DNA of 64,000 bases from Xylocopilactobacillus apis (GCF_033095965.1 NZ_AP026801.1:1880001-1944000); one strand, 5' to 3'; shown: positions 1 to 8,321, counted from the first letter of the stretch. Numbers and translations: made by a program. Notes: a model not told the origin generated them from the sequence alone.

Positions 1-946
1 AGAACATCATCTGAAGAGTCGGCTCGTCAATTCTTAAAAGCGGTAATGGTTCAATAGCATCGGTTGGAGTGATTGTCTCACCGATAAAGATATCATCGAA
101 TCCTGAAACACCAATTAAATCACCTGCCTGGGCTTCTTGAATATCTTGGCGGCTTAAACCAAAAAATCCAAATAGTTTGGTAACCCGGTAGTTTTTAACG
201 CTGCCGTCAAGCTTTGTCAAAGCAACTTCGTCACCGATTTTGACTTTCCCGCGGAAAACTCGGCCTATTCCAATTCTTCCTACAAAATCATTGTATTCAA
301 GCATTGCAACTTGAAATTGTAGTGGCTCGTCACTATTATCAACAGGAGCTGGAATTGCCTTAACCACGGTATCAAAAATAGGCTTCATAGTATGCTCTTG
401 CTTTTCAGGTTCTGAAGCATAGCTGGAAGTTCCGTTAATCGCACTAGCGTAAACAACTGGAAAATCAAGCTGGTCTTCGTTAGCTCCTAACTCAATAAAT
501 AATTCAAGAACTTCATCAACTACTTCTTCAGGTCGAGCTCCAGGTCGGTCAACCTTGTTAATTACCACAACCGGAGTTAAATTCTGTTCCAAAGCTTTCA
601 TTAACACAAAGCGAGTTTGCGGCATCGTACCTTCAAACGCATCAACGACTAGTAACACGCCATCAACCATCTTCATGATTCGTTCTACTTCACCACCAAA
701 GTCAGCATGCCCTGGCGTATCAAGAATATTAATCTGAGTATCGCCGTATTTAACTGCGGTGATCTTTGAAAGAATTGTAATTCCTCTTTCACGCTCAATT
801 GGGTTACTGTCCATTGCACGATCCTGCAGATCAGTATGTTCTGAAAGCGTGTCTGATTGTTTCAATAATTCATTTACCAACGTAGTCTTACCATGATCAA
901 CGTGGGCAATAATTGCTATATTTCTTATATCTTCTCTTCTCTTCAT
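1..946 (-). CDS. typA: Translational GTPase TypA/BipA (N-terminal part, cut by window edge)
   Basis: TypA/BipA is a ribosome-associated translational GTPase linked to ribosome assembly and stress growth. The frame opens at the ATG at 946 and runs off the left edge, giving about 315 residues of a protein that normally has about 610. The start reads [22 protein letters not shown], so the P-loop AHVDHGKT is near residue 14. It is followed by the switch II motif DTPGHADF and the guanine-specificity motif NKVD, and then the beginning of the beta-barrel domain 2. No frame break is seen. A GAAGGG box lies about 13 bases upstream of the ATG. The family call is secure; only the C-terminal half is missing from view. 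Confidence 0.95.
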   Translation of the reverse strand, partial: MKRREDIRNIAIIAHVDHGKTTLVNELLKQSDTLSEHTDLQDRAMDSNPIERERGITILSKITAVKYGDTQINILDTPGHADFGGEVERIMKMVDGVLLVVDAFEGTMPQTRFVLMKALEQNLTPVVVINKVDRPGARPEEVVDEVLELFIELGANEDQLDFPVVYASAINGTSSYASEPEKQEHTMKPIFDTVVKAIPAPVDNSDEPLQFQVAMLEYNDFVGRIGIGRVFRGKVKIGDEVALTKLDGSVKNYRVTKLFGFFGLSRQDIQEAQAGDLIGVSGFDDIFIGETITPTDAIEPLPLLRIDEPTLQMMF

Positions 947-1167
947 TTAGTACTTTAATCCCTTCATATTATCTGAATTTTATCATACATTTACTAATAA
1001 GATGGAAATCCATTTAATTTTTTTCATTTTAAGCGTTTTCTTATCTGTTATTTTCAATCAGTTATGACTAATGAAAAAACTTTCTTACGAATTCTCAAAT
1101 CATCATGGTAAATACCCAAAATTCTATTAACATTTTTTGCTTCTATTTCATACATAAACTTTTATCC
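947..1167 (-). other. AT-rich region upstream of typA
   Basis: About 220 bases between the terminator of the upstream small transcription unit and typA. It holds no credible ORF on either strand. An A/T-rich element at about 975-985 (TATGATAAAA on the minus strand) could be the typA -10 region, but no convincing -35 was found. Nothing else is recognised here. Confidence 0.3.
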
Positions 1168-1195
1168 AAAAAAAAGAGCGACCAAAAAGCCACCC
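1168..1195 (-). terminator. Intrinsic terminator of the small transcription unit
   Basis: On the minus strand a 7-bp stem (GGGTGGC with GTCGCTC, including G-U pairs) encloses a short T-rich loop and is followed directly by eight T. It closes the transcription unit that starts at about 1471 and separates it from typA. If it is conditional, it could instead be an attenuator for typA, whose start lies 220 bases further on. Confidence 0.7.
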
Positions 1196-1315
1196 GCAAA
1201 CGTCTATAACTATTTCCGCCGATTAATTGATGTAAAAAAGTCCCCACTTCCCTACATCCGGGAAATAACACACAACGATGCCTCTCAGTACGCGTTCCCG
1301 CGTCCCTCTATTAGG
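1176..1315 (-). ncRNA. Structured RNA downstream of the 40-codon ORF (unknown class)
   Basis: The 140 bases between the stop of the small ORF and the T-run fold well by eye. A hairpin ACGCG-GGAA-CGCGT sits near 1288. CCTCTA inside the ORF end can pair with TAGAGG just after the stop, and GCCTCT can alternatively pair with AGAGGC near 1281. A further stem GATGTA/TACATC at about 1229-1258 holds an inner AAGT/ACTT pairing, and then comes the terminator. The region is clearly more GC-rich than its surroundings. It matches none of the riboswitch consensus sequences I can recall (M-box, yybP-ykoY, T-box, purine). It could be a riboswitch-like leader, a stabilising 3' UTR or a small RNA. Confidence 0.45.
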
Positions 1316-1438
1316 CTATTTGTCTAAATTAGAGGCGCCGTACCATTTCATCACTTTTAAATCGTCAAAAGCAGTGGATAAACAATAAGGCAACCTCACA
1401 CCACAATCTGACGATGGTCCAGCAGAATCAGTTGTCAT
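1316..1438 (-). CDS. Candidate 40-residue small protein or leader peptide
   Basis: A 40-codon ORF starts at the ATG at 1438, 33 bases after a predicted transcription start, with an AGGTGG ribosome-binding site 8-9 bases upstream. It begins MTTDSAGPSSDCG and ends GASNLDK. It has two cysteines (residues 12 and 19), no signal peptide and no membrane segment, and it is mildly acidic in the first half. The near-consensus promoter, good Shine-Dalgarno and dedicated terminator make it a real transcription unit. Whether the peptide or the act of translating it matters is unknown. The end of the ORF participates in pairing with the downstream RNA, which fits a translation-sensing leader. I do not recognise the peptide. 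Confidence 0.5.
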   Translation of the reverse strand: MTTDSAGPSSDCGVRLPYCLSTAFDDLKVMKWYGASNLDK

Positions 1439-1461
1439 TATTTACCACCACCTTTCGTCTT

Positions 1462-1506
1462 TTAATTACAATTGATAATAATATCGTTAATTACAATCGA
1501 TGTCAA
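1462..1506 (-). promoter_or_regulatory. Near-consensus promoter with repeated operator-like boxes
   Basis: On the minus strand TTGACA (1506-1501), a 17-base spacer and TATTAT (1483-1478) form a near-perfect sigma-A promoter just downstream of the CPBP gene stop. Two copies of the box C[GA]ATTGTAATTAA lie at 1499-1487, inside the spacer, and at 1474-1462, right after the -10. Their starts are 25 bases apart. A protein bound to them would block RNA polymerase, so repression is the likely mode. The box does not match a regulator site I know. Confidence 0.7.
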
Positions 1507-1523
1507 ACTTTTTGTAAATTTAT

Positions 1524-2246
1524 TTAAGATATCAGATCTTTAATCATTTCTAGTGCCCCAATCGCATTTTGTAAAAAGTGTCCTATCATCGAATACTCTA
1601 GATTTTCAGTTTTCCAATAGATTAATCCTAAAAATAAACCAGTCATAAAATAAGTCATAAATTGAATAATATTATCAACAGAATGAGATGCGCCAAAAAG
1701 CAATGCTTGAGTAAAAACGCCAATCAGGCGATGTTCTTTGAATACCCCATCAACAATTAAACCACGATAAATAACTTCTTCGAAAATTGGAGAAAATAAA
1801 ACCGCTGTCGACAATAATACAACTGCAAAATCAATTCTCAAGCCTGCTATTTCTTCAATTGATGAATTATTCGCCGACTGCATATTACCATTTATTACAT
1901 AATCTAATTGACCCAGGACAGTCTGAACAACTATACTTCCAATAAAAAGTCCCGTTGAGGTTCCAATTTTTCTAAGCGTAAATTTTTGAAAAGGCTTTTT
2001 TCTGGTTAATTTAAAATATACAATTAAAGCAAGCAAAACTAGAATTGCAAAAGTTACAAAATACATGACTTCCAAAAAAATCTGTTGATTATAAGAAGTT
2101 TCATCTTCTGTAATTTTTAATTTCACTGCTTGTGATAAAATGCTACCTTGTAGATAATAAAAAAGCATTAAAAGGGCAATTGCAATGATTGAAAAAATCA
2201 TCCGCAGCCGAGGATTTAAATCAATTTTTCTAAGTGCTTTTTTCAA
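1524..2246 (-). CDS. CPBP-family intramembrane metalloprotease
   Basis: A 240-residue multi-pass membrane protein of the CPBP/Abi family of intramembrane metalloproteases (CAAX-processing-like; some members give bacteriocin self-immunity). The diagnostic motifs are present: EEVIYR at residues 156-161, a His in FGASHS (188), and HFLQN (His223, Asn227). Hydrophobic segments lie at about 15-35, 58-80, 95-115, 140-155 and 195-212. The start is a TTG with AGGAG five bases upstream. Its ribosome-binding site is shared, as a palindrome, with the divergent thioesterase gene 14 bases away. The substrate is unknown, and no bacteriocin gene is seen nearby. Confidence 0.85.
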   Translation of the reverse strand: MKKALRKIDLNPRLRMIFSIIAIALLMLFYYLQGSILSQAVKLKITEDETSYNQQIFLEVMYFVTFAILVLLALIVYFKLTRKKPFQKFTLRKIGTSTGLFIGSIVVQTVLGQLDYVINGNMQSANNSSIEEIAGLRIDFAVVLLSTAVLFSPIFEEVIYRGLIVDGVFKEHRLIGVFTQALLFGASHSVDNIIQFMTYFMTGLFLGLIYWKTENLEYSMIGHFLQNAIGALEMIKDLIS

Positions 2247-2247
2247 T

Positions 2248-2256
2248 AGGACTCCT
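2248..2256. promoter_or_regulatory. Palindromic ribosome-binding site shared by two divergent genes
   Basis: AGGACTCCT is its own reverse complement except for the central base. Read rightwards, AGGA lies nine bases before the thioesterase ATG (2261). Read leftwards, AGGAG lies five bases before the CPBP TTG (2246). With only 14 bases between the two starts, each promoter must sit inside the opposite gene, and the two mRNAs overlap antisense at their 5' ends. Confidence 0.6.
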
Positions 2257-2260
2257 AAAT

Positions 2261-2755
2261 ATGCAAAAAAAAATAAATATTTCTGAAACTAAAGTAATAA
2301 ATACTAACCGCGTAATGCCCAATGAACTCAATGGTCATAAAACCATGTTTGGCGGAAAAATTCTTTCATTGATTGACCGAACTGCTTCAATTTCAGTTAA
2401 TCATGTAACAAAAGAACCTATTGCAACTGTATCATTGGATGAGGTGAATTTTATTGCCCCGCTGCATCAAAACGATATCTATACCCTAACATGCTACGCA
2501 TCTGGGATCTACAATCGCTCAGTCGAAGTTTTCTTTAAAATCTTCGGCCGCGATCAAAGTAAAGAAGATTCTGTTGTTAAAGTTACTGGTTTTATTACTT
2601 TTGCTCTCTTAACCAAAGTTGAAGTTGGAGCCGATTTAATTGCATCAACTTCTGAGGAAAAATATATCCTCGCTGGATTTAAAGAACGTCTAGCAAAGCG
2701 AAAACAGAAATTGAATAATTTAAAAACTTTAAAAAATAATATAACCGCTAATTAG
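2261..2755 (+). CDS. Acyl-CoA thioesterase, hotdog fold (YciA/YkhA-like)
   Basis: A 164-residue single-domain hotdog thioesterase that would hydrolyse acyl-CoA to free acid and CoA in the cytoplasm. The family signature is visible near the N-terminus: NELNGHKTMFGG at residues 21-32, with the helix-borne catalytic Asp39 in SLIDRTA. It continues with VSLDEVNFIAPLHQND, the typical central strands of the YciA/YkhA group. I place the start at the ATG at 2261, which has AGGA nine bases upstream; a further upstream in-frame start at 2234 would lie inside the opposite gene. The last eight bases overlap the convergent membrane-protein gene. The acyl chain preference cannot be told. Confidence 0.88.
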   Translation: MQKKINISETKVINTNRVMPNELNGHKTMFGGKILSLIDRTASISVNHVTKEPIATVSLDEVNFIAPLHQNDIYTLTCYASGIYNRSVEVFFKIFGRDQSKEDSVVKVTGFITFALLTKVEVGADLIASTSEEKYILAGFKERLAKRKQKLNNLKTLKNNITAN

Positions 2756-3224
2756 TTTTCCTAATTAAATTTATAACGCCAAAAATGATAAAGTATAAGC
2801 CAAGAAGAACCAGCCACACCATTTTACTCCACCAAGGATATAAAATTAAAAGCAAAGAATCAGCAATTAAGATTACCAAAAGAACTAATAAAAGAGCGTG
2901 GTCGCGGTTAAATAAACTATTAAATAAGTAAATGGCATCAAGAATTAAAATTGAAATTATTAAATAAACCGTCGGAATAATTGCTGTAAAAATCTCTAAA
3001 ATTAAGGGAATTGCTACAATTAAGTTCAGGACTGCCAAAACCATCGAGGGCCAATCTTTTTTTTGACGCCAAACTAATCCTAAAAAGATTGTCTGAAGAA
3101 GACAGAAAATTCCAGTATCCAAATCAATTTTTCCCATTTGGTGAACAAAAACAACCAGAATTCCGATTAAAATTGTAATGATACCAAACCAATTATTTTT
3201 TAAAAACTGCACTAAATTTTTCAT
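2748..3224 (-). CDS. Small multi-pass membrane protein of unknown function
   Basis: A protein of about 158 residues made almost entirely of hydrophobic helices: roughly 13-30, 38-52, 60-78, 80-102, 110-130 and 134-152. It has only short charged loops (RQKKDW, NRDH) and a basic end (LIRKTN). The ATG at 3224 has AGG about eight bases upstream. A TTG two codons earlier is too close to that site, so I chose the ATG. There are no catalytic or binding motifs, and I do not recognise the family. Its 3' end overlaps the thioesterase gene by eight bases. Confidence 0.6.
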   Translation of the reverse strand: MKNLVQFLKNNWFGIITILIGILVVFVHQMGKIDLDTGIFCLLQTIFLGLVWRQKKDWPSMVLAVLNLIVAIPLILEIFTAIIPTVYLIISILILDAIYLFNSLFNRDHALLLVLLVILIADSLLLILYPWWSKMVWLVLLGLYFIIFGVINLIRKTN

Positions 3225-3316
3225 TTTCAAACCTATACTTTATTTTTAATAAATTTTCTTTTCATTTCATAGAAATATGTTGTAAGTTAATAATAATCAA
3301 TTCAAGAGTGGAAAAT

Positions 3317-4372
3317 ATGAATTTTATATTACAATGGTTTATCTTTTTTTTCGAATACTTGATCTCTTTGATCCTGATCATTTATCTGGCTCAGCTTTTG
3401 CATGAGATCGGAAAGATCATTTTTGCTTTGTTTTCAGGCTATCAATTTGTTTCTTTGAACTTCATGTGGTTTACTCTCATCAAAAAGAACAAAAAGATGC
3501 AATTTCATGTTCATCGATCGTTTTTCGATACTTCAAGCAACATGGTCCCGAAAAAATTTACTCCAAAATTAAAGTTTCGCCCATATTTTTATGGCGGAAT
3601 TATTATTGATTTAATTCTATTACTAATTAGCATAGGAATTTTTCTAATTATTCCTAAAGCACCGATTATCGTTCGGGTTGACATTATTCTGCTAATCTTT
3701 TTCTTCTTTTATAATTTCTTAAATATCATTCCACTAACGTGGTTCGGCAATCCTACTGATACAAAAAATATTTCCTATATTAAGAAAGGTCCGGATGCAC
3801 TTTTTGGGTATTACGTTAGTTTAGTAGCTGTTTATCTTGCTGTTAACAACGTCCCCATCATTAAATACTCACCTGATCTCTTTAAACAATCCCAGCAAGC
3901 AGACCATCGAAATCCTTTCGTAATGTACCAAGACTGGCTTAAAGTAACCTATTATGAACATGCAATTTTTCGCGAAAATGCCCAATATGATCTGTTAACT
4001 TATATTGATGCGTTAATTCCATTTCTTAATTTCGCACCTAAAATGATTCGAGCTCAATATCTTAATGAGGCAATTTTTGCTTACGTAATTGGCAACTATA
4101 AGACAAAATGGTCAGTTGATCACTGGAACTCTAAACTAATTACTCATTATAGCACTAGACAAAATTATACTTCATTTATTAAAACTATGATCCTTTTCGA
4201 ACTTATTAATAAAAATAAAAAATATTTAAATGATGACATCAAAGAAGGCACTCAAATTTTGGAACAGGCAAGTGACCAAGTTAACGATCTATATTTAGTC
4301 AAACATCTAAAGGAAGATCTTTCAACTTGGCGGGATCTTTTAAATCGTAATCATCAGGATAACGCTCAATAA
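3317..4372 (+). CDS. M50-type membrane metallopeptidase-like protein, active site degenerate
   Basis: A 351-residue membrane protein resembling the lactobacillar M50 (site-2-protease-like) family. The first helix carries AQLLHEIGKIIFALFSGYQF. His29 and Glu30 fit the HExxH start, but the second zinc histidine is Lys33. The later motif NIIPLTWFGNPTD (about residues 136-148) corresponds to the NPxD-type third ligand. Further membrane segments lie at about 93-112 and 120-138; the C-terminal 190 residues are soluble and helical. The start is the ATG at 3317 with a GAGTGG site. Loss of the second histidine suggests a non-proteolytic homologue, although loss of activity is an inference. Confidence 0.6.
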   Translation: MNFILQWFIFFFEYLISLILIIYLAQLLHEIGKIIFALFSGYQFVSLNFMWFTLIKKNKKMQFHVHRSFFDTSSNMVPKKFTPKLKFRPYFYGGIIIDLILLLISIGIFLIIPKAPIIVRVDIILLIFFFFYNFLNIIPLTWFGNPTDTKNISYIKKGPDALFGYYVSLVAVYLAVNNVPIIKYSPDLFKQSQQADHRNPFVMYQDWLKVTYYEHAIFRENAQYDLLTYIDALIPFLNFAPKMIRAQYLNEAIFAYVIGNYKTKWSVDHWNSKLITHYSTRQNYTSFIKTMILFELINKNKKYLNDDIKEGTQILEQASDQVNDLYLVKHLKEDLSTWRDLLNRNHQDNAQ

Positions 4373-4433
4373 AAAACTTCCAAACAGCTCGTTTGGCTTA
4401 CTTATTGCAGCAATTCTTGAACATAAAAATGAG

Positions 4434-4483
4434 TAAGAAAAAAAGCCGTTCTATATATACTTTGGCCAGTTTATAGAATGGCT
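4434..4483 (-). terminator. Terminator for the leftward surface-protein gene
   Basis: A 12-bp stem AGCCGTTCTATA/TATAGAATGGCT (4444-4455 with 4472-4483, one G-U pair). On the minus strand it is followed by a T-rich tract (TTTTTTCTTAC). It is the strongest leftward terminator after the gene ending at 4695. Confidence 0.65.
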
Positions 4484-4529
4484 TGAACAATTTATAAATT
4501 ATGCCACCGACTTTGAAGCGGCTTACATT

Positions 4530-4560
4530 GAATCGATGCACTAACATCGGTTCTTTTTTA
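4530..4560 (+). terminator. Rightward terminator
   Basis: Stem GAATCGATG/CATCGGTTC (4530-4538 with 4545-4553, one G-U pair) followed on the plus strand by TTTTTTA. It would end transcripts of the M50-like gene, whose stop codon is 158 bases upstream. That is a long 3' tail. Confidence 0.65.
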
Positions 4561-4694
4561 TACTTAACTTATATACCACGCTCAAAGCGTATCACATCCA
4601 AGTAAAAGTTGTTTTAAATCGAATTTTTTTAGATATTAAAACGGAGATTAACGTATTTAATTGCTAAATTTTATCAGCAAATTTTAACGTTTTA

Positions 4695-7600
4695 CTACGG
4701 CGTTGCATTAATTAAGGTAAATGTCACCGTTGCATTGTATTTCCCTGCTTTTGGGATATCACTCGGACTTGCCTTAAAACTCAAATCCCATGGATAATTC
4801 TTGACGTCCTGATAGTCGCTTGTCGCAATTCCGCTATATAGAACTTGCGCTGTAGAAGTTAAATGTGTCTTCGTCCCTGAGGTCGTGTCATGATAATAAA
4901 GCGGATCGCCATTAATTACTTTGGTCTGATCTGTTGCGTGCTTAAACGGCTTTGACACCTCCGCTGTTATCTGCCAATTCTTCCCCGCTCTCGCATTTCG
5001 GTTATCGGTTAATTTCAAATTCTGCGCTGAACTTTTGTATTCTTGATTTTTTAAATGTCCCGCATGAGTTCCCAGATCAATGTTGCCTGGCGTTGCTTCT
5101 AAAGTCTGCTTACCAATTTGATCCCAAACGTATGTCCGCTTGCGATTAGCCGTCGCCGATTCACTCATAATTTCAGCTGCGGTCTTCGCTGCTCCGTCTG
5201 GCTCATGCAGGAAATCATCAGTGCTTGCCTCCCGCCACTGAGCATTCGTAACGTAATATTGCGGATTAGGCGGTACCGGTTTAGCGAGATCGTTAATTGG
5301 TGTTCCAGGCGTTGGATCTGCCAAATTTGCAGAGACCAACGTCCCGCTAACAGTAACATCTGGAAATTTTGTATTTGGTCCAAGCGTTAATTTCCAAAGT
5401 TCAGGAGTATCTGACAACATCTCATTGTATCCGCTCTCCACATGATTTAAACTCCCTTTGTGAACAACATTAGTCAGGTCAAAACTGCTCAAATCAAGAC
5501 TCGCTAAAGACGTACAACCATTAAACATATAGTTAACATTCGTTACTTTACTAGTATCAAAATGGCTTACATCAATATTCTTTAATGAACTACAATCGCG
5601 AAACATCATTTGCATATTAGTAACATTACTTGTATTAAAATTTGTTGTGTTCCATTTCAAGTCAGATAAAGAGGTACAATAACCAAACATCGATGACATA
5701 TCAGTTACTTTACTGGTATCAAAACTTCTTAAATCAAGGTTTGTTATCGATGAACAGTTATTAAACATTCCCAACATACCAGTAACTTTACTTGTATCAA
5801 AGCCTGTTACATCTAAACTAGTTAGTGACTCACACCCTAAAAACATTCTTCTCATTGAAGTAACTTTAGAAGTATCAAAATCCTTCACTTCTAAATTGGT
5901 TATCTTTCCACATGAATAAAACATTTCACTCATATCAGTAACACTATGGGTATCGAAATTCTTCACATCAAGACTGGTTAACGAATTACAGTTCCAAAAC
6001 ATGCTATTCATATTAGTAACCTTACTTGTATTAAAGTTACTAACATTTAAATTGATTAAGGAATTACATTGGCTGAACATGAAGTACATGTCCGTCACTT
6101 CACTGGTATCGAGATCCTCAAGACCTTCAATCGTAGTCATATTTTCAAGAGGATAAAATAGTTGTGATAGGCTTTCTTTTGCTGTTACTCCTGATTTGAT
6201 TACTGTTTTAGTTATTTGACTCCGATAAGGATCCCACGGCCAATTTTGAAAGTAAGGATTGCCAACTGTTGGAAAAGGTTCCCAATCGGCACTAGCATTC
6301 AACTCATGCGGATAGATCGTCAAGACATTACTGCTATCAACGTTCCACCAGCCCTGATCATTTACTGTCACTGAATCAGTCATGGGAGCGTAATTGGCTG
6401 TATTGTACACTCTTTCAGTACCAGCCAAAGGTGCGTTAGCGTTATCAGCATTATAGAAATATGACCCGTAAATTGGATTACCGCTATCATCAATCAACTG
6501 ATTGGACTGATCGTAGATTGAGACCTTTGAGACAATAGTTGACGTCTTTGGTACTCCTGGTGTCGCAGGATTTTTAGTGATCGTAATTTGTCCCGCGTCA
6601 TTAGCAGTAAGGCTGGCTTTTTCGACTCCTTCATACTTCAACTTAACCGTATTAGTACCAGTCTCGCCTAATTGTAAGCTGTTATTTGATCCGTAATTCA
6701 AAGGAACGTATAACAAACCGCCACTTTCAGTTACTCCACTTGGCAATGTTCCTTTAGGTTTAAATAATCCACCTAAAGACTGCACTGCCGTCACTTTCTC
6801 CCAAATCGGCAGAGTATTATTTTTTGCTGTATATTTAAATGTGATTTCGTCTCCTGGGTGAATATCAACGGTTTTAGCAAAATTCGTCCCATCTGAGCTT
6901 AGCTGCAGATCGGTTGTAACATCACCAGCCGATAAAACTTGACGATAAACGTAATTGACAAAAACTACTCCATCAAAATTAGTATTAACCGTCATAGAAG
7001 TTCCAGCTGTAGTTACCGTACCGTCACTACCGGGAGTCCCGATTCGTTTATTGATTCTTAATCCATTACTAAAAACAGTTCTATTTACTTGAGCTCGTTT
7101 GTAAGTTTTACCATTTTTAACAATCGTCTCTGGGCTGCTGCTATCAGTAAACACGGTTGACCCCGGGTGTTCCCTTTGCCAATCTTCATAAATTGTAGTA
7201 ACTGAAGTCTGAAGGTCAGTTCCAGTTTCGTCAATATAACGAGTTGTAACAACCGGATCTCCGGGTGTGAATGAACCACTAACATTTTTAATATAATGAC
7301 CTTCGTAACCATCACCAGTCGATCCTAAAATTGCAAATCCCCAATTGCTTCGATCAGCAACAACCGCCTTTTCACCAGCTGAGAGGACTTTCTTCCAAGT
7401 TACTCCGCCTGAAGGATCGGCTAATTTAACAGTAATCACCGCAGTTGAAGAATCGTAACTAATTTCCATCGGATGCCACTGATTGTCGGCAAGTTTCATT
7501 GCATTACCGTTAACCGTCCCATCAGAATTATTTTTTGCCGTAACTGCAGTACCATTTAACGGGGCTGTCAAAGCATTTTTCTTTGCAAAACCATTATTAT

Positions 7601-8321
7601 TAGTTGAGACAAATGCTCCAAAACTATTATCATTTAAAAGTCCACCCGAAATACTTGGAAAAAAATCATCTACGACGTGATAATCTTGCTCATGTAAAGA
7701 GCTCCCATAAGGCGTTCCAGTCAACTCAGGTGCTGAATTGTAGTTGTAGTAAGTATCAACCTTAAAACCAATAGCATTCATTAAATCGGAAATTCCAAGG
7801 TTACCACCGTTTTTTCCGATGGATCGAATATTTTGGCCATTATGTCGACTATTAACATCAGTTACAGGGTTAACTCCATCTTCTCTGCCAAAAACAGCCG
7901 GCAATACATATGAGCTCTCGCCTTGAGATCCCATAATTATTTCTCCCGGTTTATAAAGTGGATGTAAAACAAATCCGATTCCATCGGACAATCTACTTGA
8001 AGAAGATGGCTCTATTTTCAGATCCCATCTAAAAGAAAAATCCTTAGTCATGTTAACGGTTGAGTTTAAAGAAACTGCGCCTAACTGATTCTTTTGAGCT
8101 TCATTTAAAGTTACAGAATCCCACGTCCCATTTTCATTAACTGTTACCTTTGCTGCCGATACCGGTGCAAAAAAGTTCTGTGAATCTCCTGCCCCAATAT
8201 CAACTGAAGTTAGTCCGTTAACACCTCGGACTAACTTTTTGTTTTTTGTAACTGGTTTAAAATCAGTTACAACGGGATTAGCTAAGCGCCCCCCCCCTGA
8301 AATCGCTACCATTATTTTCAT
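4695..8321 (-). CDS. Secreted lectin / BspA-type leucine-rich repeat / WxL surface protein (body, start codon not genuine)
   Basis: The 1208-residue body of a cell-surface protein. In order: an L-type (legume-like) lectin domain at about residues 45-345 (DGIGFVLHP at 113-121); a MucBP-like segment at about 357-460 (VTTRYIDETGTDLQTS and VNYVYRQ); a repeat linker; ten or so BspA-type (DUF285) leucine-rich repeats of about 25 residues at about 725-975, each with an FDTSKVTxMxxMF core; and a C-terminal WxL domain (NWQITAEV and YPWDLSFKA) that would bind the wall non-covalently. There is no LPxTG motif. The signal peptide is encoded upstream in another frame (8278-8454), across a G9 run, so the apparent ATG start here is an artefact. 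It is probably an adhesin. Confidence 0.85.
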   Translation of the reverse strand: MKIMVAISGGGRLANPVVTDFKPVTKNKKLVRGVNGLTSVDIGAGDSQNFFAPVSAAKVTVNENGTWDSVTLNEAQKNQLGAVSLNSTVNMTKDFSFRWDLKIEPSSSSRLSDGIGFVLHPLYKPGEIIMGSQGESSYVLPAVFGREDGVNPVTDVNSRHNGQNIRSIGKNGGNLGISDLMNAIGFKVDTYYNYNSAPELTGTPYGSSLHEQDYHVVDDFFPSISGGLLNDNSFGAFVSTNNNGFAKKNALTAPLNGTAVTAKNNSDGTVNGNAMKLADNQWHPMEISYDSSTAVITVKLADPSGGVTWKKVLSAGEKAVVADRSNWGFAILGSTGDGYEGHYIKNVSGSFTPGDPVVTTRYIDETGTDLQTSVTTIYEDWQREHPGSTVFTDSSSPETIVKNGKTYKRAQVNRTVFSNGLRINKRIGTPGSDGTVTTAGTSMTVNTNFDGVVFVNYVYRQVLSAGDVTTDLQLSSDGTNFAKTVDIHPGDEITFKYTAKNNTLPIWEKVTAVQSLGGLFKPKGTLPSGVTESGGLLYVPLNYGSNNSLQLGETGTNTVKLKYEGVEKASLTANDAGQITITKNPATPGVPKTSTIVSKVSIYDQSNQLIDDSGNPIYGSYFYNADNANAPLAGTERVYNTANYAPMTDSVTVNDQGWWNVDSSNVLTIYPHELNASADWEPFPTVGNPYFQNWPWDPYRSQITKTVIKSGVTAKESLSQLFYPLENMTTIEGLEDLDTSEVTDMYFMFSQCNSLINLNVSNFNTSKVTNMNSMFWNCNSLTSLDVKNFDTHSVTDMSEMFYSCGKITNLEVKDFDTSKVTSMRRMFLGCESLTSLDVTGFDTSKVTGMLGMFNNCSSITNLDLRSFDTSKVTDMSSMFGYCTSLSDLKWNTTNFNTSNVTNMQMMFRDCSSLKNIDVSHFDTSKVTNVNYMFNGCTSLASLDLSSFDLTNVVHKGSLNHVESGYNEMLSDTPELWKLTLGPNTKFPDVTVSGTLVSANLADPTPGTPINDLAKPVPPNPQYYVTNAQWREASTDDFLHEPDGAAKTAAEIMSESATANRKRTYVWDQIGKQTLEATPGNIDLGTHAGHLKNQEYKSSAQNLKLTDNRNARAGKNWQITAEVSKPFKHATDQTKVINGDPLYYHDTTSGTKTHLTSTAQVLYSGIATSDYQDVKNYPWDLSFKASPSDIPKAGKYNATVTFTLINATP
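5440..6140 (-). repeat. Tandem 75-base repeats encoding BspA-type leucine-rich repeats
   Basis: Diverged tandem units of about 72-78 bases, each encoding a version of SLxxLDVxxFDTSKVTxMxxMFxxC. The repeated nucleotide core encodes DTSKVT. Diverged copies suggest an old expansion, with recombination between copies able to change the repeat number. Confidence 0.85.

Larger units (their letters stand above)
4373..4694. other. Gene-free stretch between convergent genes with stacked hairpins
   Basis: 322 bases between the ends of two convergent genes. Besides the two terminators listed separately, it holds a CCAAAC/GTTTGG hairpin at 4380-4396, which on the minus strand is followed by AAG and six T. 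It also holds a weak AACGT/ACGTT structure at about 4650-4690 just past the stop of the surface-protein gene. No ORF is supported. The number of hairpins exceeds what a simple bidirectional terminator needs, so a small transcript cannot be excluded. Confidence 0.4.

Noticed and set aside
5118-5390. Plus-strand ORFs inside the surface-protein gene
   Set aside because: They are antisense shadows of a repeat-rich coding region with no ribosome-binding sites and implausible compositions.
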